Below, in pieces: positions 44,644-54,146 of a stretch of DNA of 64,000 bases (the stretch's first letter is position 1; the number at the start of each line of letters is the position of its first letter). The notes beneath the pieces are model-generated. The model was given only the letters and a program-made list of their open reading frames with translations. It was not told the DNA's origin and searched no databases. This stretch comes from Streptomyces sp. NRRL WC-3618 (GTDB lineage Bacteria; Actinomycetota; Actinomycetes; Streptomycetales; Streptomycetaceae): the NCBI RefSeq assembly GCF_001280005.1, contig NZ_LGDW01000478.1, forward strand, positions 1 through 64,000, in the 5' to 3' direction. The translations under genes were made by a program, and so were the position numbers.

Positions 44644-46701
44644 TCAGCCGCCCAACGCGACGCGCAGACGCTCCGGATCGGTCGTCGGAGCGTCACAGGT
44701 GAAGTTACGGCAGACGTACGCGGTCGGTTCACCGCCGACGAGGATCCGCCCGGCGAGCAACGGCAACTCGTCACTGTCCGCTACCCCCGCGGCGACCACG
44801 GCCCCCGGAGCGGTACCCAGAAGTGCCGTACGGTGCAGAACAGCTGTGGCCGGATCACCGAGCGAAGGACCGACCACCGCGACCTCCCGCGGCCCGTCGA
44901 GCAACGCCTCGGCGACAGCGAGCCCCCACCCGATGAACCGCGGCACACGCGGCCCGAGCGCCTTCACGACACCCAATGCCCGCTCGGCGGCGGCCCGATG
45001 GGGCTCCGACCCGGTGTGCGCGGCATAACCGAGCAACGCCCCAGCCGCCGCGCTCCACCCGGAGGGCACCGCGTTGTCGGTCGGGTCCTGCGGCCGCCGG
45101 ATGAGCTGCTCGGCGTCGCTGGCCGTGTCATACAGCGCACCCGACTCCGCGTCGACGAACCGCGTGAGCACATGGTCGAGCAGGAGCCCGGCGAACTCCA
45201 GCCACACCCCTTCCCCCGTCACGGAAGCCAGCGCGAGGAACCCCTCGGCGACATCGGCGTAGTCCTCCAACACCCCGGCGTTCGCCCCGACTTGCCCGTC
45301 CTTGCTGGTACGGGCGAGGTGGGCCCGGTCGTCCAGGTGAACCCGTACGAGGAGATCGGCGGCGGCCAGCGCGGCGTCCACGAGATCGGGCCTCTCGAAG
45401 TAGGCGCCGGTCTCCGCGAGCGCGGCGATCGCGAGCCCGTTCCAGGCGGCGACCACCTTGTCGTCCCGCCCCGGAGCGGGCCGCCCACCACGGGCGGCAA
45501 GCAACCGCGCCTTGATGGAATCGACCTTCTCGGCGTCGAACACGCCCTCTTGCTGCGGAAGTTGGAGAACAGAGGCGCCCTCCTCGAACGTCCCCTCCAC
45601 CGTGACCCCGAAGTAGTGCGCGGCAAGCCCCGCGTCCTCGGCACCGAGCACCTCGGCGAGCTGGGCCGGCGTCCAGACGTAGTAGGCGCCCTCGACGTGC
45701 TTGCCGGTCCCGTCGTCGCTGTCGGCGTCGAGCGCGGACGCGAAGCCGCCTTCAACGGTGCGGAGTTCACGCACCATGAAGTCGGCGGTCTCCAGGGCGA
45801 CGCGCCGCGCGAGCTCGCTGAGTTCATCAGCGACTCCGTCGCGGGCGGTGGCACGCCACAGGTGGGCATAAACCCGACAGAGCAGAGCATTGTCGTACAG
45901 CATCTTCTCGAAGTGGGGCACCACCCACTCCCGGTCCACGGAGTACCGGGCGAACCCGCCGCCGAGCTGGTCGTAGATCCCGCCCCGGGCCATGCGCTCG
46001 CAGGTGTCCTGGGCCATCTGCAGCGCCCCCTCGGCCCCCGTACGAGCGCTGTGCCTCAGCAGGAACTCCAGGACCATGGACGGCGGGAACTTCGGCGCCC
46101 CGCCGAATCCGCCGCGCTGGGCGTCGTACTCCCGGGTCAGCCCGAGCAACGCCCGCGCCTGCTCCTCCTCGCCGGGCGCCTCGGCCGCGCCGTACTCGAT
46201 CTCGCGTCCGGCGAGGTCACGCACGATCTTCTGAGCGACCTCGGCAACCTCGTCGCGCCGATCGGCCCAGGCGGCGCGGACCCCCTCCAGCACCTCACGG
46301 AAGGAGGGCATGCCACTGCGCGGCGCGGGCGGGAAGTAGGTGCCGAAGTAGAAGGGCTCGGCGTCCGGGGTCAGAAACACCGTCATGGGCCAGCCGCCCT
46401 GGCCGGTCGCCGCCTGGACGGCCTCCATGTAGACGGCGTCGACGTCGGGACGCTCCTCACGGTCGACCTTGACATTGACGAAGTGCTCGTTGAGGTAGTC
46501 GGCGGTGACCTGGTCCTCGAAGGACTCGTGGGCCATGACGTGACACCAGTGGCAGCTGCTGTACCCCACGCTCAGCAGGACCGGTTTGCCGCTGCGCCGC
46601 GCCTCCTCGAACGCCTCCTCCGACCAGGGCCACCAGTCGACCGGGTTGTCGGCGTGCTGGAGGAGGTAGGGGGACGTCTCATGGGCCAGTCGGTTCGGCA
46701 T
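44644..46701 (-). CDS. DUF255/YyaL-type thioredoxin-domain protein
   Basis: A 685-residue protein. The N-terminal thioredoxin-fold domain has CHWC at 50-53 ([14 protein letters not shown]), followed by a six-hairpin-like helical domain with [12 protein letters not shown] and [11 protein letters not shown]. Homologues are found from bacteria to animals (SPATA20) and have no settled reaction; a thiol-dependent or glycoside-like role has been proposed. There is no signal peptide, so it is cytosolic. ATG 46701 follows AGGATGG; ATG 46710 is the alternative. It ends 213 bp before the glycosyltransferase operon on the same strand. Confidence 0.88.
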   Translation of the reverse strand: MPNRLAHETSPYLLQHADNPVDWWPWSEEAFEEARRSGKPVLLSVGYSSCHWCHVMAHESFEDQVTADYLNEHFVNVKVDREERPDVDAVYMEAVQAATGQGGWPMTVFLTPDAEPFYFGTYFPPAPRSGMPSFREVLEGVRAAWADRRDEVAEVAQKIVRDLAGREIEYGAAEAPGEEEQARALLGLTREYDAQRGGFGGAPKFPPSMVLEFLLRHSARTGAEGALQMAQDTCERMARGGIYDQLGGGFARYSVDREWVVPHFEKMLYDNALLCRVYAHLWRATARDGVADELSELARRVALETADFMVRELRTVEGGFASALDADSDDGTGKHVEGAYYVWTPAQLAEVLGAEDAGLAAHYFGVTVEGTFEEGASVLQLPQQEGVFDAEKVDSIKARLLAARGGRPAPGRDDKVVAAWNGLAIAALAETGAYFERPDLVDAALAAADLLVRVHLDDRAHLARTSKDGQVGANAGVLEDYADVAEGFLALASVTGEGVWLEFAGLLLDHVLTRFVDAESGALYDTASDAEQLIRRPQDPTDNAVPSGWSAAAGALLGYAAHTGSEPHRAAAERALGVVKALGPRVPRFIGWGLAVAEALLDGPREVAVVGPSLGDPATAVLHRTALLGTAPGAVVAAGVADSDELPLLAGRILVGGEPTAYVCRNFTCDAPTTDPERLRVALGG

Positions 46702-46731
46702 GGGGTCCATCCTGCCGCAGGACCCGATCTG

Positions 46732-47412
46732 TCAGGCGCCAGGCGTGTCCCAGACGGTGACGTTCAGTTTTCCGGTGCCGGTGCTCGGGGCGGTGACGAC
46801 CTTCAGGTAGGCGACGCGGCCCTCGTCGGTCATCAGGCAGAAGCGGTCGCCCCGCTTCACGTCCGCCGTGTAGGTGCCATTGCGTTCCACGCTGTCGGCG
46901 CACTCGTCGGCCGTGGGGGCGGTCCCGGAGGCGGGCAGCGGAGCCAGCATGGACCCGGAGCCCGGCACGAACAGATTCGGGTCGCCGAGAGACGCGCCGA
47001 AGATGATGTCCGCGCCTTTGAGGGAGCTGCCCGACACGATCGGCTGGGCCGAGTCCAGTTCGATGTACGACCCGCTGTTGGTCGTGTCGGCGTCGACGAC
47101 CTTCGGGCCGAACCGCGGGTGCACGGCCGTGGCGGCGCCGGAGGTCTTGGTGGGCGACTCGGGCTGCTGCTCCTGGCCGGTCTTCTCCGCCGGAGCGGAC
47201 GAGCGCGCCGGCGCCGACGTCGGTGCCGACTCCGCGCCCTTGTCGTCCGACGAGCCCGGCCGGCTCACCAGCACCGTGACGAGCAGTCCCACAACAGGGA
47301 TGACGATGCCCACGACCCACCAGGCCCAGCGCGGCTGCTGCGGTCCCTGCGACGGCGGGTACGGCGGCGGCGCGTACGCCGGACCAGCCGGCGGCGGGTT
47401 CTGGCTTGCCAT
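46732..47412 (-). CDS. membrane-anchored protein with Pro-rich N-terminus, unknown function
   Basis: A 226-residue protein. A Pro/Tyr/Gln-rich cytoplasmic start (1-30, APPPYPPSQGPQQP) precedes one transmembrane helix (about 31-50, WAWWVVGIVIPVVGLLVTVLV). A Ser/Pro/Glu linker then leads to an extracytoplasmic beta-rich domain with two cysteines (TADECADSV, DRFCLMTDEG). This looks like a small actinomycete envelope protein; family not recognised. GGGGAG precedes ATG 47412. It is upstream of the DUF255 gene on the same strand (30 bp gap), so they may be co-transcribed. Divergent from the large STAND-TPR gene. Confidence 0.75.
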   Translation of the reverse strand: MASQNPPPAGPAYAPPPYPPSQGPQQPRWAWWVVGIVIPVVGLLVTVLVSRPGSSDDKGAESAPTSAPARSSAPAEKTGQEQQPESPTKTSGAATAVHPRFGPKVVDADTTNSGSYIELDSAQPIVSGSSLKGADIIFGASLGDPNLFVPGSGSMLAPLPASGTAPTADECADSVERNGTYTADVKRGDRFCLMTDEGRVAYLKVVTAPSTGTGKLNVTVWDTPGA

Positions 47413-47630
47413 GTCTTGTTCTCCCCGTTCGATACCTGTGATCACGATAGCCGCGCCGCGCCCCTCCCGCATCGACGGCTCCTCCCGCGTCACCCAGGTC
47501 GACCACGTCAACAGGTAGGCCCGGCACCGCGATCAGGGCCTCACGCCCCCTCGCCCCCATGCGCCGTACGCAGGACACTTGACCAAGGAGCCACCGGAAA
47601 CAAGCCGTTGCTGCCAGAGGGGGACACACC

Positions 47631-50600
47631 ATGCGGGACAGCCACCGGGCGGAAGCCGAGCGGCTGTTGGGCCGGGCCGTGGAGGAAGAGGTACGGCGGT
47701 CCGGGGGGCGTACCGACGGGAGCGCGCTGCTCACGCGGGCGCGCGCGGCGCTGGACGACATCGCGCAGTCGTCCGCCGAGGAGTACACGGCGTACACGCG
47801 GGCGCTCGACGAGGCGAAGGCCGGGCAGCTCACCTTCGGGCAGCGGTACGCCCGGGAGGGCGCCGGAACTCCCTTGCTGGTGGCTGCCGTTGCCGCCCTC
47901 GCCGCGGGCGTCGCCGACCTGGCGCTCGGCACCGGCGCGGCCCCCGCCGTGGGCGCGGCGCTGGCCGCGGGCGTGGTGGGCGCCGCCGCGACCGTCCTGA
48001 AGGTGACCGCCGCCCATGTGCCGGCCGCCCATCATCGCGCCGGCGCGGTGAGCCAGCCCGGCGGTCCCGAACAGCTGCGGCTGACGTGGCTGACGGCGCT
48101 GGAGGTACGCGGCATCCGTCCGTTCCTCGACCAGCAGCGGGTGCTCAGCGCGTCCACCGGGCCGAAGAAGTCGGGCCCGAGGCTGCGCGGCAGCGACAAG
48201 AGCGCGGCGGCCCGCAGCCGCAGCCTGCTGGAGCAGTCGTTCGCCCAACTCCCTGATCCGTACGAGCCGTTCGCGGGTCGGCGGCAGGAACTGGCCCGTA
48301 TCCGGCAGTGGGTGCACGCGGCCCGGGCGAGCACGGAGACCCGGCCGACCGTGGTCGTCCTGCACGGCGTGCCCGGCAGTGGCCGCAGCGCGCTCGCGAT
48401 CCACGCGGCACACGATCTGCGGGACCAGTTCCGGGGCGCGTGCGTGGTGGATCTGCGCGGCGACAGCCCTCAGGAACCGCCGCTGCCCACCCGCGACGCC
48501 CTGCTGCATCTGCTGAACCGGCTCGGCGCTTCCCGCGAGCAGTTGCTCTTCCGTGAGCGTTCATCACCGGACCAGCAGGTCAGAAGGCTGAGCGAGCTGT
48601 ACAACCAGCACCTCACCAGCGTCCCGGTGACCATCGTCCTGGACGACGCCCAGGACGCCGAGCAGGTCCGTACGCTCGTCCCGGAGCGCTCCGACAGTCT
48701 CGTCATCGTCACCTCCCGGGAGCCCCTCGCTCTCCCGGACGACCTGCCGTTCTGGGTCCATCAGCTGCCCGTCGAGGCCTTGGACGCGGCGGGCTCGGAG
48801 GAACTGCTGGGCGCGTGCGCGCAGGCGCAGCCCGGCCCCTACGACGCCGAATCCGCCGACCGGATACGGGAGTTGTGCGGGGGTCTGCCGCTGGCGCTGC
48901 GTATCGCGGGCTCCTCGCTCGGCCCGCGCAGCCAGCGCGGACTGGCCACGGACCTGGGCGCGTACGGCCCGGTGGAGCCGGTGGAGCGAGTGCTGTGGCT
49001 GCGCTACACCGACCAGTCGGAACCGGCCCGGAGGCTGCTGCGCAGGCTGGCGCTGGCCGGGCGGGCCTCGCTCGGCGCGGCGGCCGCCGCGGCCCTGCTG
49101 GCCACGGACCGGACGGAGGCGACCCGTCAGCTGGACGCGCTCGCCCGCGCCGGCCTCATCGACCACGTCCGGGGCAGCCGCTACCGCCTGCACGACCTGG
49201 TCCGCGCCTTCGCGCAGGCCCGCCTCCTCGACGAGGAGGAACCGGCGGAGCGCACGGCCGCGCAGGAACGTCTGATCGTGAGCTACGGCGAGCTCGCCGA
49301 CTCGGTGCTGCGCCTGGTCGACGGCAACATGTCGACCCGCTCCGACCGCTTCAGTCCGCACGGTTTCACCTCCCTCGACGAGGCGCTGCGCTGGCTGGAC
49401 GACGAGTCGAGCTTCATCACGGCGACGCTGCGGCACGCGGAGGGCGTCAACCAGGCAGCCGTACTGAGCCTGTTGGGCGCCCTGTGCGACTACTGCCTGC
49501 TGCGCGGCGACCTCTACCGGCTCGGCGAGATCAGTGAGCTCGCGGAGTCGGTGGACCAGGGTCTGCTGGTCCGCTCGGTGCAGTGGCGTACGGGGATCGC
49601 GGCCCGTCAGCTGGGCGAGCTGGACAAGGCGCGTACGACGCTCACCTCGGTCGTCGAGCTGTACATGGAGGCCCATCACGACGCCGGCGCCGCCCGGGCG
49701 CTGTGCTCGCTCGGTATCACGCTGCACCATCAGGGCAACCTGATCGAGGCGGCGGCGAAGCTCCAGGAGGCCCTGGAGCTCCAGCAGGCCCCCGAACTGG
49801 CGACCGACCGCGCCTGGACGATGCACGCCCTCGCCGCCGTGGAACGCGACCGCTCCCGTCTCGCCGAGTCCTGGGACCTGCTGACCCGTTCCCTGGTCCT
49901 GCACAAGGAGGGCGAGTCGATCCACGGCGAGGCGTGGGCCCACTTCCAGCTCGGCCAGCTGGGCCTGCGCATGGGCGACGTCCCGCGCGCCGAGTCCGAA
50001 CTGCGCACAGCCCTCGAGCTGTACGGCCGTACACGCGACGCCCGTGGCGAGGCCTGGGCCCTGACCCAGCTGGCCCGGGCCCGGCTGGTCGCCGGAGACG
50101 CGTCGGCGGCGGTGGACGGGCTGCGCCGGGCGGCGTCGGTGCACCGGGACAACGAGGACGCGCGCGGCGAGGCGTGGTCGGTCTACTACCTGGGCCAGTC
50201 GCTGGAGGAGACGGGCAACCTGGATCTCGCGGTTCGCGAGCTGGAACGTTCCCGCACGATGTTCTCCCGCATCCGGGACGTCTACGGCCTGGCCTGCGCC
50301 CGCCATCACTCGGCCCGTGTCACCCGCGACCAGCGGGCCGTCCAGACGGGCTCGCTGCGCAACTCGGGCTTCGCCCGCCAGCTCCTGGTGGACGCCCGCG
50401 CCGACTTCCAGCGCATCGGGGTGGCCCACGGCGAGGCCTGGACGTGCCTGGAGCTGGCGGTCGTCGACGCGGGCAACTCCCGCGCCCAGCAGGCGCTGGC
50501 CCTGTGCGACGAGGCGATCGGCCTGTTCACCTCGTACGGCGACCGGCGCGGCGAGGACTGGGCGCGCTTCCTTCGCTGCACCCTCCTGCCGTACGCGGCC

Positions 50601-50837
50601 CCCGGTGGCGTCGACATCGGCACGGCGGTGGCCCAGGAGGAGCTGGCCCAGCTCTCCCGTGGCCGCCACCCGTCCCGTGACGAGAAGCTCGACGAGTACG
50701 TCGACGCCTACCGGCTCCTTCTGGAGCGCGGGGTGGCCCTGGAGTCGGGCTGGCAGGCGTGGCGCCTTGGCATGGTCCCGAACCGGCACGCCCGGGAGGT
50801 CATGGGGGTGCCGGTGACGGCGGCCGGCCGACGGTAG
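47631..50837 (+). CDS. large STAND NTPase with TPR repeats and hydrophobic N-terminal segment, degenerate Walker A
   Basis: A 1068-residue protein. Residues 1-75 are helical, about 80-128 are two hydrophobic segments, 130-205 is a linker, and about 210-500 is an NB-ARC-like STAND domain. Walker A reads GVPGSGRS (246-253) with Arg in place of the essential Lys, while Walker B (VTIVLDDAQD) and the GLPLAL motif look intact. A winged-helix-like segment and at least eight tetratricopeptide repeats fill about 560-960. The ribosome site AGAGGGGGA precedes ATG 47631. STAND proteins act as ligand-triggered oligomeric switches in signalling or defence. There is no obvious effector domain; the N-terminal membrane segment may be the output. 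Confidence 0.85.
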   Translation: MRDSHRAEAERLLGRAVEEEVRRSGGRTDGSALLTRARAALDDIAQSSAEEYTAYTRALDEAKAGQLTFGQRYAREGAGTPLLVAAVAALAAGVADLALGTGAAPAVGAALAAGVVGAAATVLKVTAAHVPAAHHRAGAVSQPGGPEQLRLTWLTALEVRGIRPFLDQQRVLSASTGPKKSGPRLRGSDKSAAARSRSLLEQSFAQLPDPYEPFAGRRQELARIRQWVHAARASTETRPTVVVLHGVPGSGRSALAIHAAHDLRDQFRGACVVDLRGDSPQEPPLPTRDALLHLLNRLGASREQLLFRERSSPDQQVRRLSELYNQHLTSVPVTIVLDDAQDAEQVRTLVPERSDSLVIVTSREPLALPDDLPFWVHQLPVEALDAAGSEELLGACAQAQPGPYDAESADRIRELCGGLPLALRIAGSSLGPRSQRGLATDLGAYGPVEPVERVLWLRYTDQSEPARRLLRRLALAGRASLGAAAAAALLATDRTEATRQLDALARAGLIDHVRGSRYRLHDLVRAFAQARLLDEEEPAERTAAQERLIVSYGELADSVLRLVDGNMSTRSDRFSPHGFTSLDEALRWLDDESSFITATLRHAEGVNQAAVLSLLGALCDYCLLRGDLYRLGEISELAESVDQGLLVRSVQWRTGIAARQLGELDKARTTLTSVVELYMEAHHDAGAARALCSLGITLHHQGNLIEAAAKLQEALELQQAPELATDRAWTMHALAAVERDRSRLAESWDLLTRSLVLHKEGESIHGEAWAHFQLGQLGLRMGDVPRAESELRTALELYGRTRDARGEAWALTQLARARLVAGDASAAVDGLRRAASVHRDNEDARGEAWSVYYLGQSLEETGNLDLAVRELERSRTMFSRIRDVYGLACARHHSARVTRDQRAVQTGSLRNSGFARQLLVDARADFQRIGVAHGEAWTCLELAVVDAGNSRAQQALALCDEAIGLFTSYGDRRGEDWARFLRCTLLPYAAPGGVDIGTAVAQEELAQLSRGRHPSRDEKLDEYVDAYRLLLERGVALESGWQAWRLGMVPNRHAREVMGVPVTAAGRR

Positions 50838-50840
50838 GCC

Positions 50841-50870
50841 GGCGGTGGATCGGCGGTGGATCGGCGGTAG
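50841..50870. repeat. 11-bp minisatellite after the STAND gene
   Basis: GGCGGTGGATC occurs at 50841-50851 and 50852-50862, followed by a truncated copy GGCGGTAG (50863-50870). It immediately follows the stop of the STAND-TPR gene at 50837. Confidence 0.6.
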
Positions 50871-50913
50871 GACGCGACGCGCGGTCACCGGGTGCCGGGC
50901 ACCCGGTGCCGCC

Positions 50914-51162
50914 TCACTCCTGCGCGGATCCCTTACCGGAGCCCTTGGCGGCGGCGGAAGCCTCCTCGAGGTCCGAGTCCGACGCCTCCTTGAACTTGAT
51001 CCTGCCCATCTGCTTGTTCATCGACTTCATCAGCCCCCATACCGCGAGAGCCATCACCGCGAACACGATGAAGCCGAGGACACCGGGGGTCACCTTGTCC
51101 TCGTCGACCTCCGCCGCGAAGGAGACGAGGTGCGTCATTGCCAGGCTTGCGCTTGCGCTCAT
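50914..51162 (-). CDS. small single-helix membrane protein coupled to mca
   Basis: An 82-residue protein with one transmembrane helix (about 27-46, TPGVLGFIVFAVMALAVWGLM) and an acidic, Ser/Ala-rich cytoplasmic tail. ATG 51162 lies one base after the mca stop codon (TGA at 51164-51166 on the minus strand), so translation is coupled. An internal ATG at 51138 lacks a ribosome site. The arrangement suggests work with Mca or membrane tethering of mycothiol metabolism, but the function is unknown. Confidence 0.72.
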   Translation of the reverse strand: MSASASLAMTHLVSFAAEVDEDKVTPGVLGFIVFAVMALAVWGLMKSMNKQMGRIKFKEASDSDLEEASAAAKGSGKGSAQE

Positions 51163-51163
51163 G

Positions 51164-52045
51164 TCAGGCATTGTCGCGGATGCCCGCAAAGAGGTCGTCC
51201 TCGGGGAGGGAAGTGTCCACGAGCGACTTCGCCAGCTCGTACTCCTCCGTCGGCCAGACCTCCCGCTGAAGGTCCAGCGGCACCCGGAACCAGCCCCCGT
51301 CGGGGTCGATCTGCGTGGCGTGCGCGAGCAGCGCCTTGTCGCGGATCTCGAAGAACTCACCGCACGGAACATGCGTGGTCAGCGTGCGCTCGGTGCGCTC
51401 GAACTCCGACCAGCGCTTCAGCCAGTCCCCGTACGGCGACTCCATGCCGCGCTCCAGCAGCGCGTTGTGCAGCGCCTCGGTGCGCGGCCGGTTGAAGCCC
51501 TGGTTGTAGTACAGCTTCTGCGGCTGGAACGCCGGGCCGAACTCCGACTCCGGGTAGGTCTCGGTGTCCGCCGCGCCGTCGAAGGCCACCATCGAGATCT
51601 TGTGGGTCATGATGTGGTCGGGGTGCGGGTAGCCGCCGTTCTCGTCGTAGGTCGTGATCACCTGCGGACGGAACGCGCGGATCTGCTTCACCAGCTCCCC
51701 GGCCGCCTTGTCCACGTCCTCCAGGGCGAAGCAGCCCTCGGGCAGCGGCGGCAGCGGGTCGCCCTCGGGCAGGCCGGAGTCGACGAAGCCGAGCCACTCC
51801 TGCTTGATGCCGAGGATTTCGCGGGCCTCGTCCATCTCCTTCTTGCGTACCTCGTGGATGTGCTCCTCGATGTACTTGTCGCCCTGCAGCTTCGGGTTGA
51901 GGATGGACCCGCGCTCCCCGCCCGTGCAGGTCACGACGTGCACGTCCACCCCCTCGGACACGTACTTCGCCATGGTGGCCGCACCCTTGCTCGACTCGTC
52001 GTCGGGATGCGCGTGCACGGCCATCAGTCGCAGCTGGTCAGTCAA
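51164..52045 (-). CDS. mca: mycothiol S-conjugate amidase
   Basis: A 293-residue LmbE/PIG-L-fold zinc amidase that cleaves mycothiol conjugates, freeing a mercapturic acid for export and glucosaminyl-inositol for recycling. The zinc motif is AVHAHPDDESSKGAATMA (His13, Asp15-Asp16), with a second His in GYPHPDHIMTH. CTGGERGSILNPKLQGD is characteristic of Mca rather than MshB. Start is TTG at 52045, eight bases after GAGGA. The presence of mycothiol chemistry confirms an actinobacterial host. Divergent from the DUF4307 gene. Confidence 0.94.
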   Translation of the reverse strand: MTDQLRLMAVHAHPDDESSKGAATMAKYVSEGVDVHVVTCTGGERGSILNPKLQGDKYIEEHIHEVRKKEMDEAREILGIKQEWLGFVDSGLPEGDPLPPLPEGCFALEDVDKAAGELVKQIRAFRPQVITTYDENGGYPHPDHIMTHKISMVAFDGAADTETYPESEFGPAFQPQKLYYNQGFNRPRTEALHNALLERGMESPYGDWLKRWSEFERTERTLTTHVPCGEFFEIRDKALLAHATQIDPDGGWFRVPLDLQREVWPTEEYELAKSLVDTSLPEDDLFAGIRDNA

Positions 52046-52169
52046 GACTCAATCCTCGTAAGTCGGCATCCGGTGTGAGCGGGTGCGATGAGCGGCTTCT
52101 ATAGTGACCGAACCGAGCGGCCAATAATTCCGAGGCCCGCCTTTCCAGGGCCTCGCGAAGGGGACGATC

Positions 52170-52568
52170 ATGAGTACGGCGACCACGCGACCGCCCGAGG
52201 GACGGTACGGCCGCTCCACGGACGAGCGCGCCGACCGCAAGCTCAAGATCGCCGCCACTGTTCTCGGCGCGGTGGTGCTCGTCGTACTCGGCTGGTTCGG
52301 CTACCACTACGTCGTCGGCAACAAGATCAGCGCCGAGATCATCACCTTCAAGACGTACGACGACTCGGTCAGGGTGCATCTGGAGGTCCGCAAGGACTCC
52401 GGCACGAACGGCTACTGCACGGTCCGCTCGCAGGCCGAGAACGGCGCCGAAGTCGGCCGCGCCGACTTCCGCTTCGACGGCGCCGCCACCCGTATCGACA
52501 GGGTCGTCACCCTGCGTACGACGTCCCAGGGCACCACGGCCGAGCTGCTCGGCTGTCACTCCGACTAG
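52170..52568 (+). CDS. DUF4307 family membrane protein
   Basis: A 132-residue protein with one N-terminal helix (about 26-48, KIAATVLGAVVLVVLGWFGYHYVVG) and an external beta domain containing two cysteines (GYCTVR, LLGCHSD). The length and layout fit DUF4307, an actinobacterial family often found between mca and greA. Its job is unknown. AGGGGA precedes ATG 52170. It is divergent from mca; greA follows about 210 bp later. Confidence 0.85.
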   Translation: MSTATTRPPEGRYGRSTDERADRKLKIAATVLGAVVLVVLGWFGYHYVVGNKISAEIITFKTYDDSVRVHLEVRKDSGTNGYCTVRSQAENGAEVGRADFRFDGAATRIDRVVTLRTTSQGTTAELLGCHSD

Positions 52569-52778
52569 GGCCGCGGGCGGGTCCGGGGCCGCCGCCGGGA
52601 GCAATCGACGGGGTCACTCTCATCACACAAGCGCTGACCTGCGTTGACGTATTTCTGATGGCTTATGTCCTCCCCCTGCCGCCGCTGAATTGTTAGGCTC
52701 GTGGTTTCGCCCATCCGTGGAGGAACATTCTTCTTGGTAGGGCGATGCTTTGTATCCCAGTACCTACGAGGAGCACCT

Positions 52779-53276
52779 GTGACCCAGACCAGCGAGAACG
52801 TCACCTGGCTGACCCAGGAGGCGTACAACAAGCTCAAGGACGAGCTTGAGCACCTTACTGGTCCTGCGCGCACGGAGATCGCCGCCAAGATCGCCGCCGC
52901 GCGTGAGGAGGGCGACCTGCGCGAGAACGGCGGGTACCACGCCGCCAAGGAGGAGCAGGGCAAGCAGGAGCTCCGTGTGCGCCAGCTGACCCAGCTCCTG
53001 GAGAACGCCAAGGTCGGCGAGGCTCCGGCGGCGAACGGCGCGGTCGCGCCCGGCATGGTCGTGACCATCGCCTTCGACGGCGACGAGGACGACACGCTGA
53101 CCTTCCTGCTCGCCTCGCGCGAATACGCCAGCGCCGATATCGAGACCTACTCGCCGCAGTCCCCGCTGGGCCGCGGAGTGAGCGGCAAGAAGGTCGGCGC
53201 GGACGCGCAGTACGAGCTGCCCAACGGCAAGCTTGCCACTGTGAAGATCCTGAAGGCCGTGCCCTACCAGGCCTGA
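52779..53276 (+). CDS. greA: transcription elongation factor GreA
   Basis: A 165-residue protein that stimulates RNA cleavage by stalled RNA polymerase. The N-terminal coiled coil (about 5-78) holds the acidic tip residues in AAREEGDLRENGGYHAAKEEQ, the Asp/Glu pair that enters the polymerase channel. The FKBP-like domain (about 90-165) ends in SPLGRGVSGKKVG. GTG start at 52779 is fixed by CGAGGAG; earlier in-frame starts lack a ribosome site. A terminator hairpin follows at 53308-53336. Confidence 0.95.
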   Translation: MTQTSENVTWLTQEAYNKLKDELEHLTGPARTEIAAKIAAAREEGDLRENGGYHAAKEEQGKQELRVRQLTQLLENAKVGEAPAANGAVAPGMVVTIAFDGDEDDTLTFLLASREYASADIETYSPQSPLGRGVSGKKVGADAQYELPNGKLATVKILKAVPYQA

Positions 53277-53307
53277 CCTCTGGATCCGCCCTCATTGCCC
53301 ATGCGAT

Positions 53308-53336
53308 GCCCCCTGCGCCCTCCTGGCGCCGGGGGC
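53308..53336 (+). terminator. terminator after greA
   Basis: GCCCCC (53308-53313) and CGCC (53316-53319) pair with GGCG (53325-53328) and GGGGGC (53331-53336) around CTCCT, with a two-base internal mismatch. It follows greA and precedes the convergent ABC permease stop at 53346, so it may work both ways. Confidence 0.7.
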
Positions 53337-53345
53337 TTCGTCATG

Positions 53346-54146
53346 TCAGCTTTCCACCCGGCGGTACTTGCGGACCGCGAGCGTCCGGAAGACGACGATG
53401 ATCACGATCGACCAGATCAGCGACGCCCACACCGGATGCTGCATGGGCCAGGCGCTGGACGCCTCGAAGCCCGGGGGGAGGTTGCCGAACAGCTCCCGCG
53501 CGGCCTGCACGGTGGCGCTGAAGGGGTTCCACTCCGCGACGTGCTGCAGGAAGCCCGGCATGTTGTTCGCGTCCACGAACGCGTTCGATATGAAGGTCAG
53601 CGGAAACAGCCAGATCAGCCCACCCGAGGTGGCCGCTTCGGGAGTGCGCACGGACAGGCCGATGAGCGCGCCGATCCACGAGAACGCGTACCCGAGCAGC
53701 AGAAGCAGCCCGAATCCGGCGAGCACCTTGCCGATGTTCTCGTGCGTACGCCAGCCGATGATCAGGGCGACGATCGCCAGGACGACGAGAGTGAGCGCCG
53801 TCTGCACCAGGTCGGCGACCGTGCGGCCCGTCAGTACCGCGCCCCGGGCCATGGGCAGCGACCGGAATCTGTCGATGAGCCCCTTGTGCATGTCGTCGGC
53901 GATGCCCGCGCCGGCACCCGCGGTGGCGAAGGTGACGGTCTGCGCGAAGATGCCGGCCATCAGGAACTCGCGGTAGTCCTGAGTGGAGATGGACGAGCCC
54001 ACCTGGATCGAGCCGCCGAACACATAGGTGAACAGCACCACGAACATGATCGGCTGGAACAGCCCGAAGATGATCATCTCGGGAATGCGGACCATCCGGA
54101 TCAGGTTCCGGCGGGCGATGATCATCGAATCGCTCACGGCGCTCAC
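53346..54146 (-). CDS. DrrB-type ABC-2 exporter permease
   Basis: A 266-residue membrane protein with six helices (ABC-2 fold). The typical stretch FGLFQPIMFVVLFTYVFGG is near the start and LTFISNAFVDANNMPGFLQ is in the loop before the last helices. GTG start at 54146 follows AAGGAG and overlaps the ATPase stop (GTGA). It forms the membrane part of the exporter encoded with the ATPase. DrrAB-type pumps export daunorubicin-like compounds; the substrate here is unknown. Confidence 0.9.
   Translation of the reverse strand: MSAVSDSMIIARRNLIRMVRIPEMIIFGLFQPIMFVVLFTYVFGGSIQVGSSISTQDYREFLMAGIFAQTVTFATAGAGAGIADDMHKGLIDRFRSLPMARGAVLTGRTVADLVQTALTLVVLAIVALIIGWRTHENIGKVLAGFGLLLLLGYAFSWIGALIGLSVRTPEAATSGGLIWLFPLTFISNAFVDANNMPGFLQHVAEWNPFSATVQAARELFGNLPPGFEASSAWPMQHPVWASLIWSIVIIVVFRTLAVRKYRRVES

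Noticed and set aside
44557..48000. A 1147-codon plus-strand open frame across the DUF255 gene
   Set aside because: It overlaps two well-supported minus-strand genes and the start of the STAND gene; no domain is seen.
52640..52700. A promoter for greA from TTGACG near 52644
   Set aside because: TTGACG is present, but the possible -10 elements (TATGTC, TAGGCT) are 14 or more than 40 bases away, so no valid pair can be claimed.
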